Assembly: GCA_942486035.1 (NCBI GenBank) | Contig: CALNXK010000107.1 | Span: forward strand, 124,001-188,000 | Origin: Porites lobata | Taxonomy: Eukaryota > Cnidaria > Anthozoa > Scleractinia > Poritidae | Length of the DNA stretch: 64,000 nt | Direction of reading: 5' to 3' | Shown here: in pieces, positions 12,901 through 27,900 of the stretch | Numbering within the stretch: the first letter of the stretch is position 1 | Layout: every line of letters begins with the position of its first letter | The notes under the pieces: model-generated | The model's database searches: none | Seen by the model: only the letters and a program-made list of their open reading frames with translations | What the model was told of the DNA's origin: nothing | Position numbers and translations under genes: made by a program

Positions 12901-15900
12901 ACAACAAAACTTTCGTCCTTTCGTCCTTCAAATTCTATCCTTGGATGTTATATGTTACATTTGACACCATAACCTCATGATTATGACAAATTTTTTATTA
13001 GTAAAGAAAGAGTGACGTAACTGTTCCAACACTGTAGGCCGCTTCAACACATTAAGACTACTTCCCAAATAGGCCATTTGCACGATGACGTCATTTTACT
13101 ACTACTACCAGAATCCTTCAGGGTTGTGCTTTCTTGTGCAAATTAGGGGTTTTGTTATTTAAACCTCAATGGGATTAACAAATTTAAATATGAAAGAAGA
13201 GACGAAATGAATCCTGGTCTTAGTAGTAAAAAGACAACATCGTGCAAATGGACTATTGGCTGTAAAAAACCTTAGAGAATTATTACTGAATTTTAATATT
13301 ATCACAAGCTGCGCTTCTCACCAGTTTCATTGCCATATGTGTTGCTGCGAGGTCTGTGGGGTAATATTGGTTTCACTGGCGAAAACTCCTCATGACTTTG
13401 CCACACCCGACTGAATAAATCGTCTATTACATTTAGTCGACCTTGGAAGCGAGGTTTAGAATCATCTACTTCATGCCACGCTGCAAAAACAATGTATAGG
13501 TAAATAAGAAGACTTTACTCAAGTTAGAATGGTATCAGGTTTGGAAATTCTTTTCTCAGTGAGAAAAAGCTGTGATTGTTATGCCTCCAATTATTGGAGG
13601 CATATCATAAAAATGGGAAGGACACAGAGAAAAGAAAGAGAGATAGAGGGAAAACCTCAAGGTAAAAAACACTTAAAATTGGTCATACATCACGTGGGTC
13701 ATGCCAATCAAGAGTGGTGTCCCCCTGAATTATGGCAATATACGTCTGATGGTCCTTCCTCTAACTAACGTTGTGTTGAACTACATAAGTTTGTAGTTCA
13801 ATCCTTTTTATTGGCACTAAAAAAAGTACCAGTGCTGCTGCTTTACAATTTGTGCACACATGGATGAATAGTGAATTAGTTACACTTCTCATAGTGGTTG
13901 GCATTATGTTATAACAATATAAAAGTAATACAAATATTAAGCATACTTGATGGCATTGCACAAGGTGGACTGGATTCCAACCATGAACCGTAACTCTTAA
14001 GATTTCCACAGCAAACTCGAACATAATATGACACAGACTAGAAAATAATAAAAGAAAATAAACAATAATAAATAAATGAACATTATACATCCAAGATGGA
14101 TAATGTAACCTACCCACACAAATCACCATCACTAAAAATGTGTCAAGGCAAGCAATTTCAAAAGTCATTTTGTTGTGGACTTGTTCTTTTTTTTTAATGA
14201 TAGCATCGAAAGTTATAAAGATAGATTTTCAGAGCAATTTCTTGGAAAACTATGTGTTTGAGACAGAAAATGAAAGGGCACTAAGTATCACTCTGTGGTA
14301 TGCAGGAGTTCTGTCGCAGCCATCCAACATTGACAGGCTACAAACAACAATGTTGGGAAATGTTTCATACAACTTTCAAGAACATGCAACACGGTAAGCA
14401 AATGGACGCAACATGTAACATCAAACAGTGTTGGGAGTTGTTGGCCAACAATGTTGCATCCATTTGCACAGGGCTTTATATATGTCTTACATTTAAGGTG
14501 GTACTCTAAATAAGGACATAAACATGTTATCATGTAATAATAATAATAGTAATAATAATAATAATAATAATAAAATAAGCTGGTATTAATATCCAAAGCA
14601 AAAGCTTTAATGAGAAATCAGCCTATCATGCTTTGTTTAGGAGGAACCAACCAAGTGTAAGAAAAGAGTCACTCATAAACAAATAATGTACCATTCACTG
14701 CTAGCTAAAAATGAAACTGACCAATATTGATAAGCGCTTACCTTCTGTAAATGACAGATAGTGTATTCTAGTGACCGAACATCACGGAGTACATATTCTC
14801 CTTCCAATAACCAAAAGTCTGGGGACTTGCTCCATTGAACTAAAACAGCAAAGAAAGATCCAAGTCAAAGCAAAAAGTTTAAGACGGAATCCACCAGGAA
14901 ATTGAGTAATTTTAATTCTCAGTGGACAACAATCTTGTACCAGAATAATAATTTAAAGAATATTGCATTCTTTTTTTACATTTTTCAAGGCCTAAAGATG
15001 TAATTACTCATCTGTAATAACACCAAAGAAAATTTCTCATGGGAGTCCAAGAAAATGAATGTCAAATTTCAAAAGAATAGTGAAAACACAGTTGAACTTG
15101 TGAAATTCTCATGTGTAAGATGCGAGTTTGGGGGTTGGGGAGGCCACAATCACCCGCTATTCATACTCACTTTTATACTTGGATACAATGACCTTTTCAT
15201 CAAGTGGTTCAATAAATCTAACAAGAAGAGAGTCTTCAGAAGCAACTGATATCGTTACACTGCTTGGCTTATCAGGTGGACCTAAGAAAACACAAACACA
15301 AAAAAACAAACAATAATAGGAGATATTACTTGAAATTTCATTTGTATGTCAACATCAATATTATTAGCCTGTGTCGCAGATATAATCTAACCCCGGCCAG
15401 TTAGTAAAGTCTGCAAAGCAGCACTGAGATCCCTGTTCTGGGCCTCCTACGGAGTTAGTGAATTACATTTAATGAAAACCCTTTTGAGCAACACCATAAA
15501 ATTCCGAAATAAGCCCCGGGGCTTAAATTTTTCAAAGGCTCTTTTTGATGGGCTTATTTTTGGAGGGGCTTAAATTTGGAGAGGCTTATCTACAGAGGGA
15601 AATTTGCGTTCACAAATCGATTGGGCTAGCCTCATGGTTGGAAGTAAATTTACCGTTTTTGTGTTGTTTTACTTTGTATTTGAGGGCAACTTTCCAAGTA
15701 CAAGCTACAAGCCCCCCCGGGGGCTTATATTTGGAGGGGCGATTTAACGGAGGGTTTTTTGCATCACCAGTTTGGGGGGCTTATATTTGGAGGGGCTTAT
15801 TTTTGGAATTTTACGGTATTTTATCAAACCTCCCATTTCATGAAACAAAACTCAATCTCTCTTACAAAGTCTGTCCCAACAAAATTTGAGAAAAATAGAG

Positions 15901-18900
15901 TAACAAAGTTTTGGTGGGTATTTTAAGAGAGAGGTTTCTTGCAATATTATTGTTATCATCACTAAGTGCTGTGAGATACAGAGCTGTATTGTACTTTCCC
16001 TGCAATAATAAGGCTAATTCACCAATTCACACTTTCCTAACCATTCTCAGATAGTTATGAACTTAATCATGACTTTCTGCAAACCACAAAAGGTATTACT
16101 ACCTATTTTTGAGAGTCCTTTCTTCATCTGTTCCAGTAGGTGTTTTCTCCATAACCACTCTTGAAAAAGTCTATCATTTTCCTGCAAAAATTAAATTATA
16201 TCACAAACAAGGATAAATATTTAAATAGACGTTTTATATAATATTAAATACAGTTTAATGTAGTACAGCTTAGGACTCCTGGGTAAATGTCATCCCCACA
16301 GGCATATTAATCAAATACTGTTCAGAGTCATCGTCAGAGTGAAAGTGCGTTGTATCCTGTCAGTTGATGGTATTAAACTCAGTCTGTTTTTTTTAATACA
16401 TTCAAGTGAAGTAATATAACCCACTTTGAAGTCATGACTACCACACAGATTGTCGAAACCTCAGTCAATGTCAACATCAGTGTATTTGTAGTAGTTCTTT
16501 ATTGGTATAGATGTAGTAGTGTCATGTTATATTATTAATAAAACAAACAACAACAGTCCTATTCAGGACTATAATTATCCGGAAGATCATGCTCCACCTA
16601 CTTATGAAATGACCACTAGGTTCAAACCTTTCACAGCTATGTAATGTGTCCTTGATTGAGTCCAACCACATTAATACTTTGTTTCATGGGGGGGGGGACA
16701 GGGGGGTGACAACCTCCCGCTTCCCGTACCCCGTTCTCCCGCCTCCCGTACCTTTTTGTTCCTTTGTCTCCCGACTCCCGCCCTTTATTGTATTTTTCCC
16801 GTTATCATGCAAATTATAAAGATCGGAAGCCCGGGTTTAGTGTTAAAGCTGTAGGGTAATTTGCCAAAGATGAAAATTGTTACTAGTCAGTTTTCTTGGT
16901 TAAACTGAGTTTTCACTAACCTGGTTATCTAGGTTTGACAACCGCTTCTGACATCCCACTACAGCGACAATAGTCTCAGTCCACTGTGCAGTGTAATAGC
17001 TATTGCAGTCTTCAAAGATGCATTAACATGCATTTGGGAATCCCGAAATTACGGGGATCATGCCAAAATGAAGTCGAAGGGCCAAACGTTACGGTAGAGT
17101 TCAGTACTCCTGTCTAGTTCCCAGCGTCTAATTGTACTAATTGCATATCCACCGCGGTTAGTTTTCGTTATTTTTCGTAAGAAGTCGTAAGCTATAAAAA
17201 CTGACTTCAACGAGACAATAATTGCATGTTCGTTAACCGTTTGCATTTTAAAGCGTTCAGTTTAGTGCTGGTGGAGTATTATTGTTATCTGGTTATCAAA
17301 TCTCAAACCTATTCATATTTGCTCGAGAAGTTGTATCTTTCATCAAATATCGGCGGGGAGGTTTAACGGTTATACATACATTTTTACATCGGAATGATGC
17401 ATCTATGTCCGATTTTAACAAGAAGTATTTGAAGAAACGAATGCTCTGCTCTTATTGGCTTATTACAAGTTAAATAACAGGACAGGGAACAGGTTGCAAT
17501 ATGTGTAAAAAGTGCCCGTATTTTGCTACAGTAAACAAACTAGAAAAAGTCTTCCATGCGCCGAGGAGGTCGCACTGATCTCCTCCTACTCCAAATGTTA
17601 GTTAGAGCAGTAAAGTCTGCCTCCTCTTCCTCCGAGTCGAGGGAACGTTTCTAAAATTACAGTGCAAAGTGCTAGGAAATGACACCAACCGTGCACTTCG
17701 TAATCTTTTGTTATTACTTTTTCTTTGTTATCTATGAAGTCCAACCGGACAGCGTCCCCACGCTGTTTGACTTCCTATTCTAATAGGCAGTGCTTTGGCC
17801 TTATCCAAAACAAAAAAATTGCGTTGTATATCTAACCACTCCGCACTCTCCAGCGATCAGTGAATTTGCATTCCCTGGACACAAGTTTGCACCACGCCGT
17901 AAAGTCTTTAGTGTTTTGCAAACTACAATCGTACGGAGCGAGCTCCTAGGAAGGTCTTCCATGTACGGATTTTTCCACACTACACCGAAAAATACTTAGA
18001 CCGATTAAAATGGTCTTTGACCACATTTTATGCACCTATCAATGTAATGCCGGCGGGGGGGGGGCAGGGCATAGGGGGGGGATTTGACTTTTTTCAAAAA
18101 TTTGCAATCAAATTCCCTGCCCACGGGCAAATCATTCCAGTCAAATGCAACCAAATTTCCGCACCCCAGGCTGCACATTGCTGTCAGTCCCAAGGCAGAA
18201 CCTAAGAAAGGCACAATAAAAATATCTCCAAATAAAACTCTGCAATCTTTTATAAACGTTGCTGCATCACCAAAGATACATGTTCCTGTTACAGCTGCAA
18301 TTATACGTTTTAACCATAATCCGTGTCACACTGGGTAGAATACATAAACTTTTACGAGAAAGTCCACATTTTGTAAGTCTAGATATACCGTTCTTAGTAA
18401 AGGGTACAAACAAAGTCAGTTTTATCAGTGATTGTAGCGAACGAGCCATACACTAATCAACTGTACTTGCAAAAATCGGCTCGGTTTCTCTTTACTTCCG
18501 TTTACTTTGATACCACATTATATTAACAGGTTCAATTGATCAAAAACACCCTAAAACAAACGAAATTTGAAGACAAAACAGTGAAGTCCACTCAGCCTTC
18601 GCTTGCTCTCATGGGCCTCCATGACTTCCTGATCTTTTCAAACCGTATGGCGCGTACGTGAAGCGTAGATGCGGGAAACTGCGAGTCGGCAGTCAAATAT
18701 GTCCACGTCGGGCGAAGAAAGATTCAAATATCCCCTCCCCCAGGAGAACAAGATCAGTCAAATGCCCTACCCCAGGGACAACAAAGACAATCAAATCCCC
18801 ACCCTATGCCCCCCCCCCCACCCCCTTCGGCTTTACATTGATAGGTGCATTACCTGCGAGACAGGTCAAACAGACGAGACACTGACACGACTTACACAGT

Positions 18901-21900
18901 CGACACACATGTACATGTGTCACGCCACCTCATTCATGAGGACTCGTGACCTATGATGTAACCGACTTGGAAAGGTTTCCAATTTCACCAGAAGTAATGC
19001 TCTTTTTTCAATCCCGAGTGCGAATTTACGTTTTTTGACTTTTCTCGCATTAGGGCCTCGGAGAACGTTAAATGGAAGTCAAGAAACGTTGTTGAGTTCG
19101 TTTCTTTGACTGGATGATGAGCAGTAACAATTAACGAAAGGTTGCCTTTTGGAATTTCTCTCCCGCTTCCGGCCATCATAGAGATCCCGCTTCCCGCCCT
19201 TTCTTCTCCCGTCTCCCGTACCCCTCCCGCCCCCTGTTCTCCCGGGCTCCCGCCCCCCTGTCCCCCTCCACTTTCATCTAACAAAAATGGTGACTTAGCC
19301 GGACATAGGTCCTTCAAAAATTATTTGCACCTCTGCTGTTGCTTAGGTTGTAACTGAACAATTTCATTCGTGACACTGTTTTTGAGAGAGCACAATAACA
19401 TGCATACAGTGGAACCTTGATATGACAAACCGCTACATAGAGAAGCAGAGCTTGCCGTAAGCACCGATGATGACCAAATAAATCATGCGTTGGCTACTTT
19501 GCTCAGGTACAACGGTTACTTTTATCGCAAAAGAAGAGGTGAGTATAAAGTTTAATAATGTCTTAAACAAAAAAATATATCATAAAATTTCAGTGAAAAC
19601 GTAATTATGTGTTTTCTAATTCACACAGAACCACTGGATTTATGGTATGCTTTAGTTAATTGGTCATGTGAACGACATATTTCAGTCAATTATTGACATG
19701 TTTCTATATAGATTCACCCAGAATTTGTTTATGTGCAAATGTACGTAAGTGAATTATTGTCATTTGTTAATTGCTTGAACGATTTGATTGGGTGGCTGAT
19801 AAATCGAAACTTGAATGAAAGCTACATTTTCTTGAATGAAAAACACACTTGTTTGTCCAGCACGCTGGAAATCGCATTTTAGGGCTTTGAAGTTTCAAAA
19901 TAACAGCGCTATGATGATTTAGTCAGTTACTCTAGTCAAACCTGCTGGCGACTTCAATTTTAATTGAAACCCCTGAGGAAGTCCTCAGTATAACAAACAA
20001 TTTTCTTTAGCCCAGTAATAGTGAAATATATGAAAAAAAAAACACTCCAAAATAACTAAACAAATTTTGCGAGCCCCTTGGCCCTTCATTATATAGAGTT
20101 TCTACTGGTGTTATGTTGTTTTTTGTTACCTTTACTTCAGAAGATGTAGTATAACTGACATGAACCACTGCTGTTGTAAGATCGTCCACTCTTTGCTCAG
20201 CTTCCCTCAACAACATGTTAATGTGCTTTGTGAGGTAACTAGTTGGTACTGTTGCAGAAAAAGAAAATCATCCCAGATATTGCTACTATTCTCATTTTAA
20301 TGTAGAGCAACATGACACAACATAACAGAATGCAAAACAATGTAATATATTATTTTATTTTTTCAACATCAGGAGTAGAATTGGAAAGGAACAGAGTTCA
20401 AAAATACTGAAGATGTTATTTGCCAATGAAAAAAGTAACCTGTCAGGGAAGGTATTACAAAAATATGACCCACTCATGCGATCACTAAGGTAAACAGAAT
20501 AGACATTGATTTAAATCATTATTCACTATTTTTGGCAAGTTAACATTACGTTTGAGGGAGATAGTTGCAGCAATAAAACCTTTCGTCAAACAAGACGTCA
20601 TGAAGGTACAGAGAATACGCCACTTCCGAGTTCCACAAACCCCCTCTTTCAAAATAAGGCCAAGTGCACAGCCTTTCTTGTGAAAATGAGCATGGAATGA
20701 AAAATCCTTTCCATATAAAAGGCTGAGCACTTAATCTTGTTTTGATACAGTACAGAGGCCCGGAGGAACTCAGAAATGGCCTATTGAAAACTGACAATAA
20801 ATAAAAGGGAAAGACTACAACAGTCCTTGACGGCAATACTTCCTACTTACATTTGGAGCTTTCCTGTGCACCATACAACAAAAGCATTTTTATGATGGGA
20901 TGGTAACCGAGCATGACAGCAACATCAAGGGGTGCAAAGCCGTCATCATTAACCCTGCATTTTTAAGGGGCAGCAATTAGTTATTTCACCTGTTAGTTGA
21001 GCTTACAAACTCTATGTAATATGCAGTCAGATCCAAACTGCAATGAGGGACAAAAATGTTGAGACACTTTAAAAAAAGGACCCCTTTGCATAGTGAAAAT
21101 GTTTGTCCCCTCCCCTGGTGTAACCCCCACCCCTCCCCCCAAATCAATGTTGTATTTTAAACTCAGGGTTCTCATTAATTTTTGAAAGTACACAGCTAGA
21201 ATATAAAAGTAGGTGGTTTGGTAACTGAGTGCTGTGGGCAATTTCAGGCTCTCACTCTCTCACTTGACCCTTTTTTCCCAAAAAGTAGATGGCTCAAACC
21301 TCCAAGTAGTCGTTAATTTTAGCCTGCTGCCGGCACTTAATGACAACTCTGTTAACTCTCAGGTCTTTCTTCGACTGCAAACAACATTAATTCAGGGGTT
21401 GGGGGATTTACGGGTGTTTAAACAGAATTAAATGCTATATGTTCAAATCAAATTTTTAATAATAGAACATGTCTTAGACAAGTGTGTCAATTACAGTGTA
21501 CTGTTGTCACTGATTGTGCATGGTTTCTAACGTTTTGCAACAAATTGGTTAGACATTTGACATAATGCATTCTGATTCTAATTTTCAGAGAGATTTCCTT
21601 AGTTTACTTGATGCACTGTTTTAAATTAGTGAATTGATACAGGTGTAATGTAAAGCAAAAACTCCCTCCCATAATAATTATTTTAATGTTGTCTTTGTAG
21701 AGAAAAGAAACCTGTTAATCTCATATATACAAATGAGTTGAAATTGATTATGCTTACCCATTGATGTCTATATCCTCTGATTCCAAAATATTCCTAATTT
21801 CATCAGTTTCCTTTCTAACAATAGCATCCACTAGAGCTGTGAAAGAATGACAAAAGTAATACTTTACTACTTATCTACTATTTTACTAGTACCTTTAGCC

Positions 21901-24900
21901 AAGATGAATTTATTCTACATCACAATAATTAATAATAAAAATAATTAATTATTTTTTTCATGAAATAGGAAAAGAAATGAGGCATCATAAAAAAATTACT
22001 TACCATCAACACTGGTTTCTTTCCTCTTCTTTGACTTGTCTTTAAAATCTAAAAAAAATATTATTTTAGCCATGAACACTTCATTTCTCGAATTTCTGTC
22101 GCTGAGGTGCAGATGACCCTCCTGGTAAGACGTCCATAGCAGCAAGGAGTGGGAGAGACGGCGGATGTTTCCCCAGGCTATGATAATTACCACACATGAT
22201 AATATTATACCATGGTTTCCAAGGTCATTGATAGCTTGGATGCAGATGATACAATATGAAAGGCCATATACATGCCCGTTTTAGATTTGAGAAGTAATAT
22301 TGATTTTTGATTAAGTACGCCCCTTAAAGTAAAATTGGTCATTCAATTGCATGTAACTTACTTTCTCTAAAGCTCAGTTCTTTCAGAGACTTACCTCTGT
22401 TATTGAAACTGAATCTATTTTCTTGGACAGAAAACCGTGAGCGAGGAGAGGAGCGCTGGTTGACTGACATGGTACGTTGCAACCTTGGTGATTTGCTACC
22501 TCCGTGTAAACTTCCTGGTGATGCTAAATCTTCTAAACTGTGTGATTTTCCTTGATTCCTAATGAAGAAAAAAAATGGGTCCTCTGTAAGTGGAGAAAAA
22601 CAAACCAAAGTAGGTTGCTTACTTATCATAACATTCATCAATGAAACAGGTAATGTGAACCCCTGATAAAAGACTGTGATGAGCTGAGAAGCGAATTGGT
22701 TTTCATAGAGGAAGCTATTTAGTTAAAGATTTTTATGATTAGAATACACAAGAGCAGAGATGGAAAAAGAGTTTAAATAGTAGATGAACATTGTATAAAT
22801 AGCGAAGCAGTATGAAAAACACACATGCACAAAACAAAATTTGCATGCAACTCCCTCGTCTAACCTCATACTCCCTCTATCTCTTCTCTGGCTTAACCGA
22901 CGTGCAAGCTTGCTAATTCTTGTTTCCTTCACGCCACTGTAAAACAAAGTATCAAATACATTTAAGTCTTCAGTGTAGTTGAACTTCAAATTCACTGCAA
23001 TACTAATCAGTTTCTTCCTTTACTTTAATTATGTAGATATTATCTTAAATTTCTTTGATATTATCAATATCCTAGACAATCAATCAGTTAATCAACCTAT
23101 GACTGTTATCTCCTAACAAAACCAATACATTCACAATTATTTACCAACACTTAAATGTATATGTTATATACCTGCCAACTTTTTCTGAGATGTAGGCGTG
23201 AGATTTTTATCCTGGGAGTGCTGGGATTTTTGAAAACGACACGATCATTTCCGAAGATTCCCGAAGAAGTCCGAAGTCTTCCGAAGACGTCCGAAGTCTG
23301 CCGAAGACGTCCGAAGTCTGCCGAAGGCGAAGTTATCGAGAAAACGCCTATCCACAAAATCAGAGATCGTGAGGAAGGTATTGTCATTTATTCATTTTAC
23401 ACATGGTTTTCGTTTGTTACATGGGTCTGAGTTAACATATTTTTGGAAATTGTGTCCAGCAAGACGACAACAACTCACATTTTTCAATCAGGCGTGAGAA
23501 ATTGGTCCGCAGGCGTGAGCGGGCGTGAGATCGAAGTTTTCAACCCGCAGGCGTGAGAGTTGGCAGGTATAATGTTACAGGTCAAAATTATATTGAGGTT
23601 GAAAGTTTTTAACCTATGGGTTGATTTTCAATTTCCTTTGTCTCCTAGCCCAAACTCATGAATAATCAGGTGTAGTACATAAAGAAAATTGAGAATCAAC
23701 CTAGGTTAAAAAATTTTAACCTGGATTCAATTTTGACCTGCGACATATACATAGCAAAGTTCTACTATGGTTTACTATGATCTTGAGACCAAGTTAAACT
23801 TGGCATGCAGAATGAATCAACTTTTTTGTACCCCACATAAATTATGTTAAATAATATTGTTACCTTTGCTTCTTCTCTGTCTCTAATGGAGAAATGTTTT
23901 CCTCCTCATTTCCCTGTCAAAAACAACATTAAAGTGTGTGGTTTCAGAAAACATAAAAAATAAAATAATACAAACAGGGTGAACTTTTTGGTGGGCTTGG
24001 TTCAATAGTTACAGATGAGCACAAATCTTACTTTTTTCCACCACTTATAAACACGTCAAGCATGAATAGCTATAGCAATCATGTGCTTTTCCATAGCTGT
24101 AAAAATGCAGTTAATTCTTACCAACGTCTGCAATGTTTGTAGATGAATAGCTGTGGAATAATAAAGCCCTCCCGAAGTGTATCCGAAAGGAGCTCCATCT
24201 GTACTACCACTTGCAGCTGTAACATTCTCTTCATCATCTTCCAAGTTCCAAGCTGCACCTAACAAAGAAGAGACCACAGACAGTCAACCAGAGGTAACCA
24301 TACCAACAATATATGATACAATTTAACTGTAGCACATCCACTTAGTGGTTATTCGTCTACCTCATTCCTGGTCAAAGTGGAATTTGGAAATGTTAGTTCA
24401 TGAGGAGAGAGGAACACTGTTGAGAGTGCCAGGAGAAAAACCTCTCAGAGCAAAGGAGAGAACTGACAACAAACTCAACCCACATATGGCGTCGATGCCG
24501 GGATTTGAAACCAGGCCACATTGATGGGAGGCGAGTGCTTTCACCACTGTGTCACCCTTGCTTTCCCTTCATTTAGTTAGCATATAAAGTGACCAACATC
24601 AATTTTCTCCAAATGATATCCTCACATTGTCAAGAGATTAGGTTATGAGAATTAATATTACGATCATTCTTTAAGGAAATGTCTAGAGGTCAGTTTGCAG
24701 AATTTATACGTGGATGGTGGGGCTTAAAGGTTAAAATGTTCATTCTATCTAAGGGCTAGTAGGTTGAGCTGATCTAGACAGCTAAACATCATCATAAATG
24801 ACTGTAACAAGAAGGGTGGCATTTTCACTGTATTAACCTTACAGTTTCAATGGTTAGTTTGTACAATAAGAGTAAAAGTTATTTTAACTAGATTTGTAAT

Positions 24901-27900
24901 TTTAAACAGCCAGTGTTGTGACTCCACTAATTTCACGCTCGTTATATATCATTATGTGTACAACTTCTTGTAAAGGAAACAAGACCCAAAACAGAAAGAA
25001 TGTGACCTTTGGTAAAGTTTTTTGTTCAGTGCATTATACACTGACCTCCAGTATAAAAAAATCAGTTTCAGAAATGTCACTGGTAAAGAGGAAAATTCTA
25101 CAAAGCATTCCGGATATGTTTTACTGAGACTTCTTGAACATAACAAAAAAGGACCACACAATTATTGAAATCAAGTTCATCTAAATTCATCATGTGCACA
25201 TTTTTAAATAACATGATCATACATGTATACGTGCGTACTGTTAACATTTGATTCTAGCTTAACAGCTGCAATTTCTAGTATGGACCAATGATGAAGCGCT
25301 TTAATTCCTGACATATTTTGTCTGAAACTGGCCTGAGCACTTTTTAACATTAATATTATAAAAACAAACTTAAAAATGCCCAGTCCATTAGCTATTGAAA
25401 AGTCTCTTATAGATACCTTAGACTGAGTCTAGTTTTATGCCTTGAATGATCTAACACAGAACATATAGCATATACATACCGTAAAAAATATTTTTGGGAG
25501 TCCTTTGAGAAATGTCCATAATATTCCTTGATTGAGCACTGAACAGCTGGATAGAATTTTAGGTGTTTTGTTTTGATTTTTTTCATTTATGTGCTAAAGT
25601 AAAATAGCAGGAGGAAAATTATCCATGAAATTTCCTATGTGGCAAATTACTGTCAGAAATTTGCATTGAGAGTGTCTTGTTGGTTCTTTATTAATATCAT
25701 GTGAGAAACATTTTCCTGACCATGTGACTCACAACTTTGAACTTGCAATGAAAGTTCTTCACACTATGTTCAGGAACAAGGTACAGTATGTCACCAAAAT
25801 AACGTATCAATTTCTTAGATAAACATTCATGCTGTGCGAATTACATGTATAAATATATCTTGATGAAAGATAACTATTATTATTGAACAACCTGAAAAAC
25901 GTGACCACACATGATTGAGATGTAAATTTAAACAAGGCATGTTTAATCCTTTCGATAAAATAGCAGTCCAAGTCAATTTTAGGACAAAAAATTCCCAAAC
26001 CTTTTTGTAAAATCCCTTAAAAAGAAACAGTACTAAATAGGTTTTTTTTTATGGCAACATTGTAGGATTTCATGTGTTCATGAATCCAATGGTGAATTTT
26101 TAAATTAATATATTTTGTGTCATTTACCTCATTCCACCCACCAATTCAATAATTTGACTGGCAAAATAAGGACAGAATAACGGAAAGTCTCTAAGTAGCC
26201 AACATTGCAAAATCTCTGTTCGTTTAGAACAAAAGTCATGTCACTGAATGACCACCTTATTGGTACTTAATTTTGCACTAAAAATCCTCACGAAATTTAA
26301 TACCACATATGGAGTAGAAAATCTAGCTATCATCTTCCTCTGAATCACTAGATTCGTACCAAAAATAATTATGCATTTTGCTTGTTCCACTTTATCTAGA
26401 ATTTTAAAAAGTTTAGACTTTTTGAAAAATATATAATGAAATTGAGAATGCTTGAATTGTTAAAGTTTATGTTCTTTTTTCATATTTTCTTATTTAAATC
26501 CTGACAATGAAACCCTGCAAAATACTGTCTCACCAAAATTGCAAAATTATGTACTAATAGGGTAGTACCTTGGGAATCTACAATGTAATTTACAATCACT
26601 AATACATGAGTTTGGGAGCAGGTGATCGGGATGGACTTAGGACTTGGTGCAGCCAGGCAATGCTCTAGCACAAGGAAGGCAGTATCCATGGCAACCCAGT
26701 GAGAGGCCCCCACCAGGTACCATCACACAGAACTGCTCTATGGAGTATCAATTAAGTATCATAACAATAACAAAATTCTCAAATTTGATTGGCTATCAAC
26801 TGTCCCGATTTCAGAACTAACAGGACAGTGTAATAGGACAGCTTGCGTCACGCTAAGTAATTGGACAGTATGCGCCATCGCATACGTGGACTTTAACGGC
26901 TTTTTTTTTCACTGCTAGCAAAAAACTCTTGGAATTTCATGTGTTTTGATTTAAAACAGTCTAAAATATCACAAATTTTGTTATAGTTATGATTAATACA
27001 GTGTTCTCCCTAAATTTTAGCTCAGCAGGTAAAGGACCATTCATGGAAAATATATACTTTTCTACGAGGGGGGGAGGGGGGACAGTGGAGTGAGGGACAT
27101 GGACCCGCCTTCACTGGGAAATTTTTTATTCCCATATTTTAAGACCTATTTTATGCAAATCTGCTGTCGTTATCTTTAGAAAACAAATTAAAACGTTTGA
27201 TTCCAATAATTTTACTATGTTTCCAAAATGCATGTCCCTAAAAAGGAAAGCTGCATATACAGTACTAGTACAGAACCAAAATTATGCACGCGCAAAAAGT
27301 GGCGTAAGAAGTTGCTGCGCCGCAAGAACATGCAAGCCACCGCAAGAAGTGAAAGTGCCGTATTTTTGAGGACCCTTTGTGGTTTACCCGCAAGGACTTT
27401 GAAACGAAAGAAGTCAAAAATCTTCACCGCAAGAAGCTAGAAAATTACCGCAAGCCTCAAGAAGGCGCATGAAGTTCTTTATAAGTGTTAACCTGAAAGA
27501 TCTTTGTAGTGTTTGTTGCCTTTTTGTGACAACACCGTTTTGTAGCGTTGATACTAATTCACTCTGTGGCAGCAAAAGGTAATCATGAAAGTACACAAGT
27601 AAAAAGTTGCCTGGGAAAGCGAACAGCTTTCTCTGCTTTTTGTGCAAAGTGAACACTTCAATCGTTTAGCTTTTCCAAAGTTAGATAAAGCGTGTGAGGC
27701 GTTTGTTTAACAAAACGATCTGTAGTTTCGAACATTTAGATTATTTGGATCATTTCATAGTACAATACCATAGTCTCGGCAAAACAAACCAAAGGCGTTG
27801 AATTTCTGCCCACAAGAAAACATGGGAATTATTAGTTCCTGAACGTGCATTATTTTTGGGCTGTACGTTTTGTACTTAGGTAGCTATTCTTTTCCACATA

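Larger units (their letters stand above)
13322..15281 (-). other. ANKFN1: Fibronectin type III domain of WAKE (exons 12 to 15)
   Basis: Exon 12 opens with PPDKPSSVTISVASEDSLLV, a typical FN3 A/B strand; exon 13 gives the C to E strands (VEWS-like IQWSKSPDFW, then LRSLEYTI); exon 14 gives SYYVRVCCGN and the closing P-rich turn PPCAMPS. Exon 15 continues into the family-specific linker (STWHEVDDSKPRFQGRL). The residue order matches the FN3 of vertebrate ANKFN1. Confidence 0.85.
16182..20129. other. Long WAKE intron (between exons 10 and 11)
   Basis: No further exon is needed by phase or homology. It holds two CTCCCG tracts and an 820-bp inverted-repeat element; the rest shows nothing recognisable. 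Confidence 0.6.

Noticed and set aside
13761..14168. Minus-strand open frame of 135 codons
   Set aside because: The real WAKE exon at 13947-14037 is read in a different frame there; the long frame is chance.
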